Below are positions 1 through 9,778 of a stretch of 64,000 nt of DNA, in pieces (position 1 is the first letter of the stretch; every line of letters begins with the position of its first letter). The stretch is taken from positions 124,001 to 188,000 of the forward strand of contig BLSF01000041.1 of NCBI GenBank assembly GCA_012862575.1. Direction: 5' to 3'. Below the pieces are notes generated by a model. The model made no database searches. It had not been told where the DNA came from and worked only from the letters and a program-made list of their open reading frames with translations. The DNA is from Parietichytrium sp. I65-24A. Lineage: Eukaryota; Sar; Bigyra; Thraustochytrida; Thraustochytriidae. A program made the translations under genes and the position numbers.

Positions 1-518
1 CAAAAATTCAGTGGCAAGCTCATTGGTGTCATCGGGGACGAAGTGAGTTGTGCGGCGTGTGTGGTCACCGTTGTTGGTTTTAGAAGACAGATATTCGCTG
101 ACGATTCCACCTCAGGACACTGTGACCGGCTTTCTTCTCGCTGGAGTCGGGGAGCGCACAAACAAAGGAACAAACTTCATGGTCGTGACCAACGGTAAGT
201 TTGCGAGCATACGAGGTATGGGAGGACAGTGAGGTGTTCTTCATTCTGCTCAAACTGACATGTGACGCTGGCTTTGACATAATGGGAGTAGACACTCTTC
301 CCGGCGATGTGTTGAGCAAGTTTGAGGAGCTTACAAATCGCGATGATATCGGAATGATTCTCATCAACCAGCACATTGCCAACTTGATTCGCCACGCGAT
401 CAACAAGTACACCAAGCTGATCCCGACAGTGCTCGAGATTCCATCGAAAGATCACCCATACGACCCTTCAAAAGATACCGTCCTTCGCCAAGTGAACCTC
501 ATGCTCGGGGGCGAGTAA
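1..518 (+). CDS. VMA7: V-type proton ATPase subunit F (5' end outside window)
   Basis: Subunit F is part of the central rotor stalk of the V1 sector and couples ATP hydrolysis to proton pumping into vacuoles, lysosomes and Golgi. Three exons can be read: 1-42, 116-194 and 292-518. Exon 1 ends in [10 protein letters not shown] and exon 2 resumes with [13 protein letters not shown], the family's N-terminal signature; exon 3 holds [14 protein letters not shown] and [18 protein letters not shown], the family's C-terminal signature, ending at TAA 516-518. Introns are 43-115 (GTGAGT...CAG, phase 0) and 195-291 (GTAAGT...TAG, phase 1), each with a TGAC branch-like word upstream of the acceptor. Only the first few codons are missing at the window edge. 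A second V-ATPase subunit (proteolipid c) lies about 11 kb away. Assignment rests on recognised family motifs; splice sites are inferred. Confidence 0.93.
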
Positions 519-790
519 TTTGTACTTTCAGTTTATCCTAGCACTTCACTTCTCAACGCGGTGGATTTGCATATTCTACCATTTCCCGCCTTTTGCCCCG
601 CTCTTCTTCCTCGTAATCTGCTGCCATTCGCGGAATCTGCAGACAGTTTGCAAGAAAACAACAAAAACAAAATCCACAAAACAACAAGATAGGTATTTCC
701 CCATCGTTTGAGCATTCATTCATTCACCCAAAACACATTAACATTAAATCAAGCTACAGGGATTTTAAGGGCAGGGGCATATGATTCGCC

Positions 791-3700
791 TCATAAGGAG
801 TCCACAGAGTCCTTGTCGTCATCCCCACGATTCGCTTGAAAGTCCCCGGCGAGTTCGTCGTGCTCGTAGCCAGAGCGTATTTCTGGACCAATGTTCCCGT
901 CGCTGGGGTCTGACGGACCGCGGCCGATTGCGATTGGCTTTGGAGGCGGTTTAGACGGGGTTGACATTGACGAAAAGAAGGAAAATATACCACCAGAGTC
1001 GGTCGCCGCTGTTTCTCCAAACCTTGCGTCGGACAACTCCTTGGGGCTAAACTGAAGAATTGTTCCGATAACTGGGACAAGCTGGGCTCGATCCTCCTTG
1101 GTCGCCGCAAAGTACTTGATCATTACGTTCTTCAAATACTCTGTGTTCCCTGTGGGCTGCAATGTGTAACCACTGCTCTCAGAGTCTCGACGATTCGGTC
1201 GCGAAATCGGCACATCTTTGCTTCGATTTGCAGCCCGAGAGTATTCCTGCAGCGATTCCTCACGCTCCTCGAGCTCGGCCTTGGTGGCCTCGTAGAGATC
1301 TGTCTTTTCTTTCAGATTTCGCTCCAGGTCTTGTACTCTACGCTCCAATGTCTTGATCTGAGTGTCGCGCCTCGCTTGCGTTTGCGCAATTTGCACAAAC
1401 TGGTACTCTTCGCTATTTTTGGTCTTGAACTCTAGCTCTTCCTCCCTCCGCTGAATGTCATCCTGGACCTGCAGCATTTTAGCCTTGATGGTCTCGAGCT
1501 CTTTGTCTTTGTCAGCAATGAGCTGACGTGCGTTATCGTTTCGGGCCTTCACCTGTTTTCGCGCTTCCTGGAGATCTGCCTCTGCTGTCGCAAGCTGAGA
1601 ACGCAGTTTTTGCTCTGTCTCCTCAGCTTCAGCTCGCGCTTGCTGAACTTGGGCATCAAGCTCCGCCTGAAGAGCTTTTGCGCGCTCTTGCTCTGCTTTC
1701 AGATCTTGAGACAGCTCATCTACCTGTCGCAAAGCATTCTCTCCTGCAGTTGCCTCTCGAGTTTTCTCGCTCAGATCACCTGCAAGCGACAAAAGTTTTG
1801 AGCTCTTCTCCTCCAATTCTTGTTTGAGCGAATCGTACTCTTCCTGGAGCTGCTCGTGCGACGCCTTTGTTTGCTTTACCTTCAAAATTGTGCGTTGCTT
1901 ATACTCTCTCAGCTCGTTCTCCGCACGCGCGGCACGCTCCTCTGCATCCTGCAGTCTTTGTGTATGTATTCGCATCTCTTCAACCTGAATGGAATGGCTC
2001 TCCTCGGCTGCATTCTTTACCTCCTCCAGAGCGCTCGATTTGGTCGCCAGATCGTTGCGCAAACTCTCCACCATCTTGAGCTCGCTATCCAACTTCTCCT
2101 CCAGAGCCTTCACATCTTGCTGCAGTTTAGTAGCCTCGCTCTCGCTTGTCTGCTGGGCTTGCTCAAGTTTTTCGCGAAGAGAGTGACATTCCGACGCAGC
2201 TGCCTCAAGCTCGCTTGACTTCAACTCCAACGTTTTAGATAGCTGTGCTTCTGTCTCCTGCAGGGCTTCAAGAGTTTTCTCTGCCCCTTCAAGCTGACTT
2301 GCGCGATGGAGCCAGGCTTCTTTCTCGCCTTGAAGCTCCTGAACTTTGAGGGTAAGCTCTTCGATTTGCGATTTGCTTTCGGCTCGCGCGGATTCAACCT
2401 GAGCTTCCGCCTCTTCCAGCTGCTCCAGGCAAGACTCATAATCGGCCTGGTATTTTGACAACTGTTCGGAGAGCCCTTTGATCTGCTCCCGAGTTTTCTC
2501 GATAATCGCATCAAATGACTCCTTCTCTGACGTTAACGCTGCGATCTTCGCTTTCGACGCATTCATCTCTTCTTCGAATTGCTTTTGGCGTTTGATAATT
2601 AGCGCCTTTGACTTTTCAATAATGTCCTTCTTCTTGGCCTGAAACTGCTCCTCCGCTTCAGCCTGCACCCTCTCCCGGACCTTTTCGTTCTCTTCCTGTA
2701 ATGCGGAGAGAGATGTCTCGAGCCCCTCGATCTTGGCCCTGAGTATATTCAGCTCTTCATCTTTCTCTGCTAGTTTGACATCCAGGTCTGACGAGGCTTG
2801 AGCAAGGTTGGTCTCAAATTCAGATTGAAGTCCATCGAGTTGCTCCTGCATCTCCAACTTTTCGTGTTGTAATTTCTCAACTTGAGCCTTCGTCCCTGCA
2901 AGCTCCTCTGCAAGCTCCCGGGCCTCTGCACTCAACCTCTCCGAATCACTTTGGCTGCCGCGAGCCTCCTCCAGTTCACGAACCAGTCTCTCAATCTCCA
3001 AATCCTTGTCCGCTACTAAGGCGCCTTCAGACAGCGCACTCTGAAGCTCGGCACTGAGCCTTGTGTTTTCCTCTCTCAGGTCATTCATCTCAGCACACGT
3101 TCGCTCTGCTGCCTCAAGATCGCCCTTGAGTTTCTCCACTTCCGCTTTCAGCCTCTCAGAGGTTGCTGATGCCTCGCTTTCAAGCTCACTTACGTGCATG
3201 GTGTGCTGCGACACCTTGGCCTCCAACTCGTCGCGAATGCCACGCAACTCTTCGTGGGCCTCTTTTGTTGTGGCCAACTCTTCCTGAAGCAACGAAATGC
3301 TCTGGGCAAGTGAGCTTTCCGCCTGTGTGGCCCTCTCAAGTTGACCTTCCAACGCGTCCTTCTCTTGCTCAAGGGAGCCAAGCGCGATAGACTTCTCTTC
3401 GAGGAGAGCTTTAAGTTCATCAAGCGGGCCTTGAAGATCCTCAGCAACCTTTTCCTTTTCGCTCTCCAAGGTTTGCACTCGCTCCTCGACCTGGCTGAGC
3501 GCCGTCAGCGTCTTCTCAAGCTTGCTACGGCTCTCGCCCAAGAGCTGCTCGTGCTCCCTCAGCGACGCCCTTGCTTCGTCGCGCTCTGCGATCGCTGCGG
3601 CGATGGACTCTGACATTGCATGTCCTCTGCTATCAGCGCTTGCCGATAGGTCTGCAAGCTGAGATTCCTTCAACTCGAGAGTTTCCTCGACCCGAGCCAA

Positions 3701-6700
3701 CTGCTCCGACAACGCCTGGACTGTGGCTTCGAGCTTTTGCTCATTTTCAGCGGAAACCGCTCGCTGCTCCTTGCCTTCTCGGGACCTCTCCTCGCTTTCG
3801 GACAATTCTTTCCGGAGGGCTTCCACTTGTTCAGCGGCCCCGACTAGTTTGGTCTCCAATTCTCCCAAATCGGAAAGAGCTTGGTCTCTTCCAGCAATCG
3901 CCGTGGACACCTCCTCTTTCGCCCGCTTACCTTCCTCTTCGAAGAGGCTTAGCTGGCTTATCTTGTCGTCCATTTCTACTCGCATTTCGCGAATCTGCTC
4001 TAGCAAGCTGTCCTTCTCGGCGAGAGAGCTTGCAAGCTCCTGATTGAGTTCGCTAAAACGAGACTCAAAAGTCGTCTCACTCTCAGCAATTTGGCTCTGG
4101 TACATTTCGAGCGAATTGACGTGTGATGCCTCCAGCTCTTCCTTACTTGATCGAAGCAACTCAACTTGGGCTTGCTCATTTGCGAGAGACTCGCGAAGCG
4201 ACTCAAGCTCGGTATTAAGTTTGGCTTCCTTCTCGCGAAATCCGGCAAGCTCCTCTCGAGTGCGCTCAAGATCCATTGAGATGTGGTTGATTTCTGAGGA
4301 TTTTTCTTCGGCTTGATTCGCCAAAACCGACTTGGACTGCAAATCTACTTTCAGACCTTCAATTTCAATGACTGACTGGTTAAGTTGCGCAGTGATGTTC
4401 GACAGCTCCGTCTCCAGCCCGGCTCGAGATTCTAACGCCTCATTCAACTTGATCTCGAACGATTCGCACTGCTTCTCAGCTTCATTAAGCGCATCCGCTT
4501 TTGTGTTGAGCTCGGCGCGAAGGGCATCCACGGCTTCTTGGAGCCTCATTTGCTCGGCTGGAAGATCCTCCAAGCCTGTCAGCCTCGAACTCAACTCTTC
4601 CTTCTCAGCAGTGACTCTTTGCAACGTGTCTTGCAATGCCTCCGAGGAGCTCCGTGCTTCTAAAAGCTGCTCTTCTAGCTGAGTGCAGCGCGCACCTAGC
4701 TCTTCCAAGGCCGCGCCCTTTGCCTCCAGCTCCTTTGCCAATCCAGAAGAGAGCTCAGTAATCCTAGTAAGTTCTTTCTGCAGCTCTTCTTGTCCGCCAG
4801 CAGCAACTTGCAATGCCGAAATCTCGCTAGCAGCAGAAGCGAGCTTCTCCTCAGTTTCTGCAAGCGTTTTCTGAAGGCTTGTAACCACTTCTTGATCTGA
4901 ATTTTTTTCCTCGTTCATGCGACGCAATTCACCTTCGTGACTTGCGACCTGATCAAGAGCACTAGTAAGCTGCTGCTGAGCCACTGCAAGCCTCTCCTCA
5001 AAGTCATTCGTCAAGGCAGATTCCTGTTCTTTCAGTCTCGACTCGAATTCTGCGTGGGCATCAGCAGCGAGCTGATCTCCACGACCAAGCTGCTGCTGAA
5101 GAGCAGAAATTTTCTCGTTCGCGAGCTCCAGTGCTGCAGCTGTCTCCCCAGCTTTCCCCAGTTCTGCCAAAAGTTGTTCCTTTTCTTTTTCGAGGGCTTC
5201 GATTCGAGTTTGTGCCTGATCAAAGTGCTCTTTTTCCTCGGAGATCGAATCGAATTGGGACTGGAGCTCTTCGTATGCTTTGTTCAAACTCGAGTGTTCT
5301 GCATGTGACTTTTTGATACCTTCCGTCAACTGGTCCACTTCCGTTTGCAAGCGTTCAATGTGCTGGACTTTCTCCTCCTCAAAATGTGAAACTCTCGCCT
5401 CCGCTTCACAAAGCTTTTGCTTATGCTCCTCCACTTGAGCCTCCATTGCTCTCTTAAGAGTCTCGTGCTCCTCGTTCAAGGAATCGTTCTGTTGGCGAAG
5501 AGATTCAATCTCCTGCCGCAACGCTGCTTGGCCATTCTCGCTTTCTGTCTCGCGGTCCTGGCCTTCGCTCAATTTACTCTCAAGTTCTGACCGGATGTGG
5601 TTGGAGTCAGTAATTTGAGCCTCCAGTTGCTCCATTCGCTGCTTTTGGTTTTGGACAGTGAGCTGCTCTTCCGCGATGACAGCAATTAAGCGATTGGTCT
5701 CCTCTTTCAGCGCAGCATAGCTGTTCTCGAATTCTGCTTCGCGACTTTGACCTTCACTCAACCTGCTCTCGAGGTCCTGCTTCGTCTGGGAAGCTGCAGC
5801 AAGCTCTGCCGTTAGCGACTCGACTTGCTCCTTCAGAGTTGCTGCGATAGACTGCTCTTCAGCAATCTCGGCCTTTAGACGATCAGCTTCACCTTGCAGC
5901 GCCGCTTGACTGCTTTCGTTTGCAGAGTCGCGGCCGTCGCGCTCTTTCAGCTCATTTTCGAGATTCGCGCTGGATGAGACTGCCGCAGCTAATTCAGACT
6001 CTAGTTGCTCTAGACGACTCCTCAGGTCTGCGCCCCTAGCCTGTTCCTGTTGGATCTCGGAACGCAGATGGTCAGCTTCCTGGACTGCGAGCTGTAGCTT
6101 GTCTTGATACTCTTTTTCTCTTTCCGCTTGTTCCATCTGCTTCGCCAGCGAGATAGCCTCCTCGCTTGATTCTCCCTCCTCCAGCTCAGAAATTCGTTGA
6201 TGAGCATCTTCAAGTTGCTTGCGATGCTCATTCGCGGACTCTGCTCTCTCAGACTCGAGTTCCTCAATTCTAGATTCAAGTTCTTCGCGAGCTTTCGACA
6301 CCAACGTAGAAGCCTCCTCCTTCGCTTGCTCGAGTATAGTAGCAGATTCCGCCAGTTGTCTTTCCAATTGGCTCCTTTGCTCCGCCGCTACTCGTGCGCT
6401 CTCTTCGCCACTGGCTTGCAGTGCGAAGAGCTGTTCGTTCAGCTCGGCAACCTTTCCTTCAAAATGGGACGACGTTTGCTCGCGGTCTGATGCCACCTGT
6501 GACATTTCTGTTAGCCGAGTCTGCAGTGCTGACAGTTCTTTTCCCCGGGTTTCTTCAGCCCTCTCTACGGAGTCCCTCAACGCGGAGTTATCTTTCATGG
6601 CTTGCTCGAGCTCTGTGTTGATGCCCTTCTGACTCTCAGCAAGCTCCTGCACACGGGAAATCAAAGACTCGCGCTCGGCCTCCATCTCTAAGGACTTTTC

Positions 6701-7696
6701 CTGCAGCTTACGTAGCTTCTTCTGAGCCTTCTCTTTGCTCTGCAGCGCCTCTTCAAGCTGCCCTCGAAGATCCTCGGAGGAGACATCGGTCGAAGCAGCA
6801 TGAGTGCTCCGCGACATGGCCTCTTCGTTTTGAGTGTCTAATTTCTTAAGAGCTTCGCGCAGCTCCAGTTTGCGCTCTTCGAGGTCCTCCTTCATCTTAA
6901 GCCTTTCACTAACAAGCTGCTCGATATGCTCTTGAAGTGCAGCATTTTCGCTCCGGAGTTTGTCCGCGTCCTCAGGAAGTGCTTCGGTGGTTGCCTTTTC
7001 AACAGCGGCATCCCTTTCTTGTTTCAGCTGGCGGCACTTCTCAATCACGATCTGCATCTTCTCCTTCAGCACAGCCACCTGCTTGTCCTTTTCGGCGAGA
7101 CTACCGCGCAGATTATCCAGGGCGGCGGTGTCGCCCTGCTCTCCTCCATCGCCGTTGCTGCTATTAGAGGCGCCTTCTTTTGATCGCTTGAGGTCGTCGT
7201 ACTCTGTCTTCAGCTCCTTATATTTTGACAACAGCTTCACCAGCTGCTTCTTGAGAAGATCGGTGTCTTCCGGAAGGGCAGCATCGCCAGTGGAAGAACT
7301 ATTGCTATCCAGCTGAAGACCCATTTTGACGGTTCCAGTCATGGCGGCGTCTCGCTCCTTTTTATACTCTTTGCATTTCTCGAGAACAGTCTTCATCTGC
7401 TGCTTGAGCTTGGTGGACTCGGCCGCGGCTGCATCCTTCTCGGACAGATACTTTTGCTTGAGTTTCTCGAGCAGCTCCTTGTATTTTAGCGCAGCGGCCT
7501 TGGCATCGTCCATACTTTTCAGCTCAGCAATTTCCGCTTTCAGCTTTTTATTCTCCTCGTCCAGAGACGTAGCTGCGTCCGAGGCCACACTTTGCTGCTC
7601 TGATTCGGAAGCTTGTGCACCTTGGAGCGTGGAAGAAGCGGCCGAGCTCAGAGACTTTGAGGCCTCCAAGGCCGCCTTGCGGGCCTTGGCCAGCAT
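791..7696 (-). CDS. Giant GRIP-domain golgin (long coiled-coil Golgi tether)
   Basis: A single 2,301-residue frame, starting at ATG 7696 and ending at 791. Nearly all of it is E/K/Q/L-rich heptad coiled coil, as in golgin-245, golgin-97 and GCC185. Near the C-terminus, about residues 2184-2226, is a GRIP domain: TEYLKNVMIKYF followed by QLVPVIGTILQFSPKE; the Tyr of TEYLKNV (about residue 2187) matches the residue that contacts Arl1-GTP in known GRIP domains. A further ~75 residues follow, including GGIFSFFSS and an acidic end, longer than usual. The first ~35 residues are rich in Ser, Ala and Lys and could form an amphipathic helix, but this is inference. Expected role: tether at the trans-Golgi capturing endosome-derived vesicles. 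No intron interrupts 6.9 kb. The leader upstream (7790-7860) is purine-rich on the sense strand. Which golgin it corresponds to cannot be told from coiled coil alone. Confidence 0.9.
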   Translation of the reverse strand: MLAKARKAALEASKSLSSAASSTLQGAQASESEQQSVASDAATSLDEENKKLKAEIAELKSMDDAKAAALKYKELLEKLKQKYLSEKDAAAAESTKLKQQMKTVLEKCKEYKKERDAAMTGTVKMGLQLDSNSSSTGDAALPEDTDLLKKQLVKLLSKYKELKTEYDDLKRSKEGASNSSNGDGGEQGDTAALDNLRGSLAEKDKQVAVLKEKMQIVIEKCRQLKQERDAAVEKATTEALPEDADKLRSENAALQEHIEQLVSERLKMKEDLEERKLELREALKKLDTQNEEAMSRSTHAASTDVSSEDLRGQLEEALQSKEKAQKKLRKLQEKSLEMEAERESLISRVQELAESQKGINTELEQAMKDNSALRDSVERAEETRGKELSALQTRLTEMSQVASDREQTSSHFEGKVAELNEQLFALQASGEESARVAAEQRSQLERQLAESATILEQAKEEASTLVSKAREELESRIEELESERAESANEHRKQLEDAHQRISELEEGESSEEAISLAKQMEQAEREKEYQDKLQLAVQEADHLRSEIQQEQARGADLRSRLEQLESELAAAVSSSANLENELKERDGRDSANESSQAALQGEADRLKAEIAEEQSIAATLKEQVESLTAELAAASQTKQDLESRLSEGQSREAEFENSYAALKEETNRLIAVIAEEQLTVQNQKQRMEQLEAQITDSNHIRSELESKLSEGQDRETESENGQAALRQEIESLRQQNDSLNEEHETLKRAMEAQVEEHKQKLCEAEARVSHFEEEKVQHIERLQTEVDQLTEGIKKSHAEHSSLNKAYEELQSQFDSISEEKEHFDQAQTRIEALEKEKEQLLAELGKAGETAAALELANEKISALQQQLGRGDQLAADAHAEFESRLKEQESALTNDFEERLAVAQQQLTSALDQVASHEGELRRMNEEKNSDQEVVTSLQKTLAETEEKLASAASEISALQVAAGGQEELQKELTRITELSSGLAKELEAKGAALEELGARCTQLEEQLLEARSSSEALQDTLQRVTAEKEELSSRLTGLEDLPAEQMRLQEAVDALRAELNTKADALNEAEKQCESFEIKLNEALESRAGLETELSNITAQLNQSVIEIEGLKVDLQSKSVLANQAEEKSSEINHISMDLERTREELAGFREKEAKLNTELESLRESLANEQAQVELLRSSKEELEASHVNSLEMYQSQIAESETTFESRFSELNQELASSLAEKDSLLEQIREMRVEMDDKISQLSLFEEEGKRAKEEVSTAIAGRDQALSDLGELETKLVGAAEQVEALRKELSESEERSREGKEQRAVSAENEQKLEATVQALSEQLARVEETLELKESQLADLSASADSRGHAMSESIAAAIAERDEARASLREHEQLLGESRSKLEKTLTALSQVEERVQTLESEKEKVAEDLQGPLDELKALLEEKSIALGSLEQEKDALEGQLERATQAESSLAQSISLLQEELATTKEAHEELRGIRDELEAKVSQHTMHVSELESEASATSERLKAEVEKLKGDLEAAERTCAEMNDLREENTRLSAELQSALSEGALVADKDLEIERLVRELEEARGSQSDSERLSAEARELAEELAGTKAQVEKLQHEKLEMQEQLDGLQSEFETNLAQASSDLDVKLAEKDEELNILRAKIEGLETSLSALQEENEKVRERVQAEAEEQFQAKKKDIIEKSKALIIKRQKQFEEEMNASKAKIAALTSEKESFDAIIEKTREQIKGLSEQLSKYQADYESCLEQLEEAEAQVESARAESKSQIEELTLKVQELQGEKEAWLHRASQLEGAEKTLEALQETEAQLSKTLELKSSELEAAASECHSLREKLEQAQQTSESEATKLQQDVKALEEKLDSELKMVESLRNDLATKSSALEEVKNAAEESHSIQVEEMRIHTQRLQDAEERAARAENELREYKQRTILKVKQTKASHEQLQEEYDSLKQELEEKSSKLLSLAGDLSEKTREATAGENALRQVDELSQDLKAEQERAKALQAELDAQVQQARAEAEETEQKLRSQLATAEADLQEARKQVKARNDNARQLIADKDKELETIKAKMLQVQDDIQRREEELEFKTKNSEEYQFVQIAQTQARRDTQIKTLERRVQDLERNLKEKTDLYEATKAELEEREESLQEYSRAANRSKDVPISRPNRRDSESSGYTLQPTGNTEYLKNVMIKYFAATKEDRAQLVPVIGTILQFSPKELSDARFGETAATDSGGIFSFFSSMSTPSKPPPKPIAIGRGPSDPSDGNIGPEIRSGYEHDELAGDFQANRGDDDKDSVDSL

Positions 7697-7810
7697 TCTA
7701 GCACTCTAGCCAGAGCAAAAACAAGAGCAAGAAACACTCGAAAGTAGACAAGTCGGCGACCGCCTGGCCCTTGTTACAGTCGCCAAGTCCTCCCTCCTTT
7801 TCTTTCTGAG

Positions 7811-7849
7811 TTTCTACCTTTCTACCTTTCCACCTTTCTACCTTTCTGC
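7811..7849. repeat. Imperfect CTTTCTAC microsatellite
   Basis: Four to five imperfect units of about 8 bp (TTTCTACC with one CCACC variant), about 110 bp upstream of the golgin ATG. On the golgin sense strand it reads as GGTAGAAA, i.e. purine-rich. Confidence 0.8.
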
Positions 7850-8553
7850 CTTCGCCAAAACCCTGGCTCACGCTGGTGTGTTCCCCTTCCGGTCCCTCGC
7901 ACCTTGTCTCTTTTCAGCGGTGATACTCACAGTCAGGCCATGAGCGCAGACTTTCGAATACACTCTAAATCCAAAACGCATCCCCACTCACCCCTCTCAC
8001 CCCTCTCACTCACAACGCTTCCTACAGCTTCCTACGCTGACCATCGCTAATCGCTGTAATCGCTGACCGCCTGATACGCCTGATCCTGACTCCAATGATC
8101 TCCAATGTGTGGGACTCTTGCGCGTCGAAAAGGAGTCCGTGTGACGCGATTCGCGGAGATAGTCAACTATATGAGTACGATTCACTGCCAATATTCTCTA
8201 GCTCGCCAGATAGAACTAACTGTAAGTGAATAGATAGATTTGATTCGAAGACCACGTGGTGGTTCTCAATGTGTATGAACGGAATAAAAGTGGCGAAATG
8301 ATCGAATTGTAAATTTTATCCCCTTCAACTTGTCTCGTTTAGCACTTGCCGTCGACACTGCGAATTGAAAGAACCGTGGACGTGCAGAATCGAAATCCAA
8401 GCAATCAGTTAGAACCGGACACTCGAATAAGAATGGCTCAAAGATCAACAATGCGCCAGTCCACTGAACGAGAAACGGAGTGAGAGCGTTGACTTTGCCC
8501 TTTTCAAATCATCAAATCATAAACTTCGCAGCGTCGGCAGCTATCGGAAGCCC

Positions 8554-9135
8554 ATGCCGAGTCTGTGCATGGATCTCACGCCTTGCAAGAACGACTTTCA
8601 TCGCGGAACCAACTCTTACCGTCTTGTGAATCGCAACGGCAGCAACTCACTCACTCGAAGACTGTGCGTGCGAGTCAGGCTACTTTAAGAATCCTCATGG
8701 CCGTTATGTTAAGGAGTTGGACATGACCGTCAACAAAACCCCCACCCGCTTCTTCTTTATGGTTCACAATATGATTGCGCCTGCGGTGTCGGTGCGCAAA
8801 AATAAAGCTCGTCTGGTGCTTCTGAGCCGCTCGTCATCTTGGCGGCATACGAAAACCATGACGCCCTTAAATCGTATAACAAGTCTCAGGACAGAGGTCT
8901 CTTTGTAAAGCTAGCGGCGACACCAGGAAGTAATTATCGGGTCCGGCTTGCCACGCAAAGCGAGGCAATGCGAGATCTGGAAGCGGAACAGGGCTCGTGC
9001 ATGTCCGCGGCGGATCCCGTGGCATTTACGAAGGAAAGCACCCCTAGAACCGACATGTCAACGGCGCGAACGGAAACACACTTTCAGCGGTTGGATGCGA
9101 CTGACGCAACATATGATGCGGGTCCTCGTGTTTAA
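8554..9135 (+). other. Unresolved cluster of open segments, possible gene relic
   Basis: Three overlapping open segments in different frames look more protein-like than their surroundings. The first opens at ATG 8554 (MPSLCMDLTPCKNDFHRG...) and stops near 8688. The second includes CACESGYFKNPHGRYV and continues to about 8908. The third runs from about 8806 to the stop at 9135 and includes LAAYENHDALKSYN and DRGLFVKLAATPGS. They could be pieces of one decayed gene or exons of a small unrecognised gene, but no splice sites join them convincingly and I recognise no family. The Cys-rich piece faintly recalls the Cys-rich part of the Vps10 receptor encoded near 37.9 kb; the match is too short to rely on. 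Confidence 0.2.
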
Positions 9136-9778
9136 AACACTAACTGCAAAAGTTGAGGGTTGCACAGCGAGAAATAGTACCCAGTTGAAGTTGCAAAAAA
9201 ACAAACTCGACTCTACATCTCTTTCCGGATCTCACGAATCAGATCACAGAATGCTTTCCACAGTCTTTACTGTTCTTTTTATTTTAAAAAAGAATAAAAA
9301 GAATGCGTTGCGTTGAGGAATTTACACCGAGTCATGGGTTCAAGCGGACTTTAATCAGTGGCCTTGTGAGATCTTTTCGCACCAACGTATAACTCCATTC
9401 AGCAGAATCGGATTGTGAGCAGCGTGGTTTTTGGCGTCCCAATGGCCGTGTAACATTCGCTCGCGCCTTGATCGAGCACCCTTGCGTCTCGCGCGAGCTT
9501 TCAAAACTTTGTGCCCAGGAGGATCAGTAGAAGCTAGGGGCTGGTCAGGCTGCTCTATGAGGTCACGGTTCGATTTAGACTAACAACTATGAGGCTCTTT
9601 CCTCCACCATGTGATGTTTATGGATTTATTTCGAGTTGCGGAAGCAGCGACTGAAGCTGTGGCAAGTCGAGTGTCGCGAACTGCGCGGAAGGGCAGGGCT
9701 AGCGCGAGTGTTGCGGCGGATTAAGTCTTGGCAGCATTTGCACCTGGGGCGCATTTTTGTCGGGCAAAGCAGGCAAAG

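Larger units (their letters stand above)
7697..9778. other. Divergent intergenic region between golgin and PQ-loop genes
   Basis: About 2.1 kb without a convincing gene. It holds an imperfect CTTTCTAC-type repeat at 7811-7849 (purine-rich leader of the golgin on its sense strand), a run of short tandem duplications between 7987 and 8110, and a stretch of short open segments at 8554-9135 described separately. Promoters for both flanking genes must lie here, but no TATA-like or other core element stands out. Confidence 0.6.
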
